Positions 7,610-9,494 of a DNA stretch of 9,494 nucleotides are shown here, in pieces. The notes beneath the pieces are model-generated. The model searched no databases and was not told the DNA's origin. It saw nothing but the letters and a program-made list of their open reading frames with translations. The DNA comes from a bacterium. GTDB lineage: Bacteria > JAMCPX01. The DNA is taken from NCBI GenBank assembly GCA_021789095.1, contig JAJYJX010000099.1, positions 1-9,494 of the forward strand, given 5' to 3'. Position numbers and translations under genes: made by a program. Each line of letters begins with the position of its first letter. Positions within the stretch are counted from its first letter, which is position 1.

Positions 7610-7702
7610 GTGGCGGATCCGAATCAGTACCTTATCAGGCTAACGCAAACCTTAAATCGGGTGCGGATCGATCTTGTAAGAAACAAGAATAAGTATATAT
7701 AG
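7610..7702 (+). CDS. Possible 30-codon leader ORF before the RAM-domain gene
   Basis: A GTG start is preceded by AAGGGGG (7598-7604) at 5-nt spacing and opens a 30-residue frame beginning (M)ADPNQYLIRL and ending in TAG at 7700-7702, just before the RAM gene's ribosome site. The peptide is basic (five Arg, two Lys) and I do not recognise it. If transcription starts near 7600, its ribosome site would sit at the very 5' end of the mRNA, which weakens the case. The same frame is open upstream to 7433, so openness alone proves little. It could be a leader or attenuator peptide, a small protein, or nothing. Confidence 0.25.
   Translation: MADPNQYLIRLTQTLNRVRIDLVRNKNKYI
7672..7688. repeat. Small inverted repeat TCTTGT-AAGAA-ACAAGA before the RAM-gene ribosome site
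   Basis: Perfect 6-bp arms with a 5-nt loop end about 20 nt before the AGGAGG of the next gene. It could be an RNA hairpin affecting initiation or a protein-binding site. No U-tract follows, so it is not a terminator. Confidence 0.25.
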
Positions 7703-7706
7703 GAGA

Positions 7707-7715
7707 GGAGGAGGT
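7707..7715 (+). promoter_or_regulatory. Very strong Shine-Dalgarno site of the RAM-domain gene
   Basis: GGAGGAGGT, with AGGAGG at 7709-7714, stands 5 nt before the ATG at 7720. It decides the start and predicts efficient translation. A further AGGAG at 7701-7705 makes the stretch purine-rich. Confidence 0.8.
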
Positions 7716-7719
7716 ATCC

Positions 7720-7998
7720 ATGATTACCGCGTTTGTCCATATATCATGCAGTCCGGGGAAGCTTGATGAGCTGGCAGAATCCATTTCTCAGGTGGAAGGT
7801 GTTACAGAGGTATACTCCGTTACAGGAGATTATGACCTGCTGATTATTATAAGGACGGCAAGCATAGATGAACTACCCGGCATTGTCACAGACAATATCC
7901 TTAAAAGGGATGGTATAACAAAGGCGAACACATCGATCGGGTTTAAGGTATATTCAAAGCATAATCTTGAAACAATGTTTTCGATAGGTCTTGACTGA
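7720..7998 (+). CDS. Stand-alone Lrp/AsnC-type ligand-binding (RAM) domain protein
   Basis: The 92 residues match the regulation-of-amino-acid-metabolism (RAM) domain alone, with the beta-alpha-beta-beta-alpha-beta pattern. ITAFVHISC is beta-1, GKLDELAESISQ is alpha-1, VTEVYSVTGDYDLLIIIRT carries the typical turn GDYD at 36-39, DELPGIVTDNILK is alpha-2 and KANTSIGFKVY is the last strand. In full-length Lrp/AsnC regulators this domain binds amino acids and oligomerises. Here the N-terminal helix-turn-helix is absent, and the strong ribosome site at the ATG shows this is not a truncated reading. It therefore probably does not bind DNA alone; known small RAM proteins act as effector-binding oligomers or partners of full Lrp proteins. 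The gene is divergent from the aromatic amino acid operon and 21 nt upstream of an FAH-family gene, probably in the same transcript. An aromatic amino acid ligand is a guess from context. Confidence 0.88.
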   Translation: MITAFVHISCSPGKLDELAESISQVEGVTEVYSVTGDYDLLIIIRTASIDELPGIVTDNILKRDGITKANTSIGFKVYSKHNLETMFSIGLD

Positions 7999-8019
7999 AA
8001 GGAACAGGCAATTTTAAAT

Positions 8020-8772
8020 ATGAAAATAGGCAGATGTGCTGTAGCAGGAGAAGAATACTATTGTGTTGTTAAAGATGCAGAAGTCCACTTGCTTTCCAGT
8101 CATCCGTTTGAAAGTATTACCTACAAAGGGTTGGTCTTTAAAAAAAAGGATATAAAGTTTCTGCCCCCTGTAAAACCTTCAAAGATAGTTGCAATAGGAC
8201 TCAATTACAAGGCGCACGCCCAGGAATTTGAAAAGTCAATGCCGGATGAGCCGCTTATCTTTATAAAGCCGTCAACAGCCTTGATTGGCGATGGTGATGG
8301 CATAATTTACCCTGCCATGTCAAAGCGCGTGGATTATGAAGGAGAACTGGCTGTGGTTATCGGTAGAGAAGCCAGTCATATAAATATGGAAGAGGCAAAA
8401 AACTATATATTTGGATATACAATCATGAACGATGTTACAGCAAGGGATCTACAGGCAAAGGATGTTCAGTACACAAGGGCGAAAGGGTTTGACACCTTTG
8501 CACCGGTTGGTCCATGGATAGAAACAGATATTGACCCGGGCAACCTCTCCATAAAGACGTACGTGAATAATGTATTAAAACAGGAAGGCAGCACTTCTGA
8601 TATGCATTTTACACCTTATTATATAGTCAGCTTTGTTTCCCGGATCATGAGGCTTCTTCCGGGAGATATAATTTCTACCGGCACCCCTCCGGGTATAGGT
8701 CCGATGAACAGGGGTGACTCTGTAGAGGTAGAGATACAGGGTATTGGCAGATTGCACAACAGGATACTCTAA
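8020..8772 (+). CDS. Fumarylacetoacetate hydrolase (FAH) family protein
   Basis: A 250-residue single-domain FAH-family enzyme. The catalytic segment IGLNYKAHAQE (59-69) contains His66. FIKPSTALIG is at 81-90. The divalent-metal site comprises Glu107 and Glu109 in VDYEGEL plus Asp138 in NDVTARD. AKGFDTFAPVGPW (154-166) and GDIISTGTPPGIGPM (215-229) are family hallmarks. Members hydrolyse or isomerise beta-diketo acids (acylpyruvates, fumarylacetoacetate, homoprotocatechuate intermediates) or act as oxaloacetate decarboxylases or tautomerases. The sequence does not tell which, so I give no symbol. The length fits the short acylpyruvase-like branch rather than the 400-residue eukaryotic-type FAH. 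The start is the first ATG after the RAM gene. Its ribosome site AAAGGA is weak and about 16 nt away, so expression may rely on read-through from upstream. No other ring-cleavage genes are in view, so a degradative pathway is not supported here. Confidence 0.88.
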   Translation: MKIGRCAVAGEEYYCVVKDAEVHLLSSHPFESITYKGLVFKKKDIKFLPPVKPSKIVAIGLNYKAHAQEFEKSMPDEPLIFIKPSTALIGDGDGIIYPAMSKRVDYEGELAVVIGREASHINMEEAKNYIFGYTIMNDVTARDLQAKDVQYTRAKGFDTFAPVGPWIETDIDPGNLSIKTYVNNVLKQEGSTSDMHFTPYYIVSFVSRIMRLLPGDIISTGTPPGIGPMNRGDSVEVEIQGIGRLHNRIL

Positions 8773-8824
8773 CATTCAACCTCCCTTATTACGTTTTGGG
8801 GTTATTGCATAGTTAAGAAAATAT

Positions 8825-8852
8825 TTGACATATACTTTTAATATGTTATTAA
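8825..8852 (+). promoter_or_regulatory. Candidate promoter of the tRNA-tuf operon
   Basis: A perfect -35 TTGACA (8825-8830) is followed after 16 bp by TATTAA (8847-8852), in very AT-rich DNA. Transcription would start near 8860, about 10 nt before the first tRNA. The -35 is convincing; the exact -10 is uncertain because several AT-rich hexamers overlap. Confidence 0.6.
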
Positions 8853-8869
8853 TAAATATTTACGCAATT

Positions 8870-8942
8870 GCTAGCGTAGCTCAATTGGTAGAGCAGCTGA
8901 TTTGTAATCAGCAGGTTAAGGGTTCGAGTCCCCTCGCTAGCT
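8870..8942 (+). tRNA. tRNA-Thr (anticodon TGT)
   Basis: A complete 73-nt cloverleaf: acceptor GCTAGCG/CGCTAGC, D-arm GCTC...GAGC, anticodon stem GCTGA/TCAGC with loop TTTGTAA (TGT at 8903-8905, reads ACA), T-loop TTCGAGT and discriminator T. No CCA is encoded. It is the first gene of the tRNA-tuf operon, at the place of E. coli thrU. Confidence 0.97.
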
Positions 8943-8979
8943 TTTTAACGTATTGTTATACATGTTATAATAAGGAAGA

Positions 8980-9064
8980 GGAGAGGTGCCCGAGTGGCTA
9001 AAGGGAGCAGTCTGTAAAACTGCCGGCCGTAGCGCCTACGAAGGTTCGAATCCTTCCCTCTCCA
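8980..9064 (+). tRNA. tRNA-Tyr (anticodon GTA)
   Basis: An 85-nt class II tRNA: acceptor GGAGAGG/CCTCTCC, anticodon stem GCAGT/ACTGC with loop CTGTAAA (GTA at 9014-9016), a long variable arm with stem GTAG/CTAC (9029-9039), T-arm GAAGG TTCGAAT CCTTC and discriminator A. No CCA is encoded. It lies 37 nt after tRNA-Thr, at the place of tyrU. Confidence 0.97.
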
Positions 9065-9208
9065 TTGATTTTGACACGTCAGAAAGAGCCGCCATTTGTG
9101 GCGTGGATAATACGGAGAAGCTGAATTTATAACAGAGAGTGCAGGATATACATCCAGTCCCCTCTAACGGGATTTGATAGTAAATTTGATTGACATTTGA
9201 GGAATTAA
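9065..9208 (+). other. Long spacer between tRNA-Tyr and tRNA-Gly
   Basis: 144 nt without a recognisable gene, in an operon whose other tRNA spacers are 37 and 3 nt. It holds two TTGACA hexamers (9071-9076 and 9190-9195) without well-spaced -10 partners. It also has a small hairpin CGCCA-TTTG-TGGCG (9090-9103) and a weak GGAT/ATCC stem near 9144-9155. It may contain RNA-processing signals or a degenerate gene; nothing can be assigned. Confidence 0.5.
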
Positions 9209-9281
<73 letters not shown>

Positions 9282-9284
9282 TGT

Positions 9285-9357
9285 GCCCATGTAGCTCAGT
9301 TGGCAGAGCACTTCCTTGGTAAGGAAGAGGTCACCGGTTCAATCCCGGTCGTGGGCT
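9285..9357 (+). tRNA. tRNA-Thr (anticodon GGT)
   Basis: A 73-nt cloverleaf: acceptor GCCCATG/CGTGGGC with one G-U pair, anticodon stem CTTCC/GGAAG with loop TTGGTAA (GGT at 9318-9320, reads ACC/ACU), T-loop TTCAATC and discriminator T. No CCA is encoded. It sits at the place of thrT, 40 nt before tuf. Confidence 0.97.
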
Positions 9358-9397
9358 AAAAATAATAAGATATTAATTTATAGGAGGTAAACCATAG

Positions 9398-9494
9398 ATG
9401 GGAAAAGCGAAATTTGAAAGGACGAAGCCGCATTTAAACGTAGGGACTATAGGGCACATAGACCACGGGAAGACAACGCTGACAGCGGCGATAA
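9398..9494 (+). CDS. tuf: Elongation factor Tu (partial, 5' end only)
   Basis: The first 32 codons of EF-Tu, the GTPase that brings aminoacyl-tRNA to the ribosome. The N-terminus [20 protein letters not shown] leads into the G1/P-loop GHIDHGKT (residues 19-26), and the gene runs off the right edge. AGGAGGT (9382-9388) lies 9 nt before the ATG and fixes the start. It follows four tRNA genes in the order known from E. coli thrU-tyrU-glyT-thrT-tufB, so it is most likely read from the promoter near 8825, with the tRNAs processed out of the transcript. In related genomes secE-nusG and ribosomal protein genes usually follow; they are outside the window. Confidence 0.98.
   Translation, partial: MGKAKFERTKPHLNVGTIGHIDHGKTTLTAAI

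Noticed and set aside
7600-7719. c-di-GMP (GEMM-type) riboswitch in the RAM-gene leader
   Set aside because: A GCAAACC string (7655-7661) prompted the idea given the nearby cyclase, but the rest of the GEMM consensus and its two-helix fold are not visible.
8575-8775. Minus-strand 66-codon frame over the end of the FAH gene
   Set aside because: Antisense to conserved FAH motifs, and the peptide shows no recognisable domain.
8779-8806. Terminator after the FAH gene (AACCTCCC ... GGGGTT)
   Set aside because: The pairing is imperfect with a long loop and no T-run follows, so no rho-independent terminator can be called.
9071-9195. Internal promoters for tRNA-Gly from the two TTGACA hexamers
   Set aside because: At 16-18 bp downstream the first has ATTTGT-like sequence, and the second would place the -10 inside the tRNA itself.

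Overview
The window is bacterial chromosome with moderate G+C and no visible mobile elements. It suggests a Gram-negative, possibly anaerobic lineage of the Desulfobacterota (Geobacter/Syntrophia-like) or Nitrospirota type. The grounds are the MEP isoprenoid enzyme IspH, a periplasmic c-type haem (CxxCH) sensor, the order pheA-hisC-tyrA-aroA-cmk-ispH as I recall it from Geobacter-type genomes, and a proteobacterial-style tRNA-tuf operon. The assignment is an inference from gene order and protein style, not a database match.

Left and centre (1-7464, minus strand): one tightly packed operon. In transcription order it runs from a membrane diguanylate cyclase (haem sensor, HAMP, GAF, GGDEF) to pheA (chorismate mutase/prephenate dehydratase/ACT), a HisC-type aminotransferase, tyrA (prephenate dehydrogenase), aroA (EPSP synthase) and a cmk-ispH frame. 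Every junction is a 4-nt ATGA overlap (stop TGA inside start ATGA), so translation is probably coupled throughout. Together pheA, hisC and tyrA can convert chorismate to phenylalanine and tyrosine, and aroA supplies the shikimate step upstream. The last gene encodes CMP kinase and HMBPP reductase as one uninterrupted frame with almost no linker. It runs off the left edge, where rpsA would be expected from related genomes.

Divergent spacer (7465-7719): it holds a plausible plus-strand promoter, a possible 30-codon leader ORF, two short inverted repeats and a very strong Shine-Dalgarno sequence. No convincing minus-strand promoter was found.

Right (7720-8772, plus strand): a two-gene unit encoding a stand-alone Lrp/AsnC-type RAM (ligand-binding) domain without a helix-turn-helix, then a fumarylacetoacetate-hydrolase-family enzyme.

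Far right (8825-9494, plus strand): a promoter-like site, then tRNA-Thr(TGT), tRNA-Tyr(GTA), tRNA-Gly(TCC), tRNA-Thr(GGT) and the start of tuf (EF-Tu). This is the same order as E. coli thrU-tyrU-glyT-thrT-tufB. None of the four tRNA genes encodes the 3' CCA.

The observations most worth following are the diguanylate cyclase heading an aromatic amino acid operon, the Cmk-IspH fusion, and the RAM-only protein (with a possible leader ORF) divergent from the operon.
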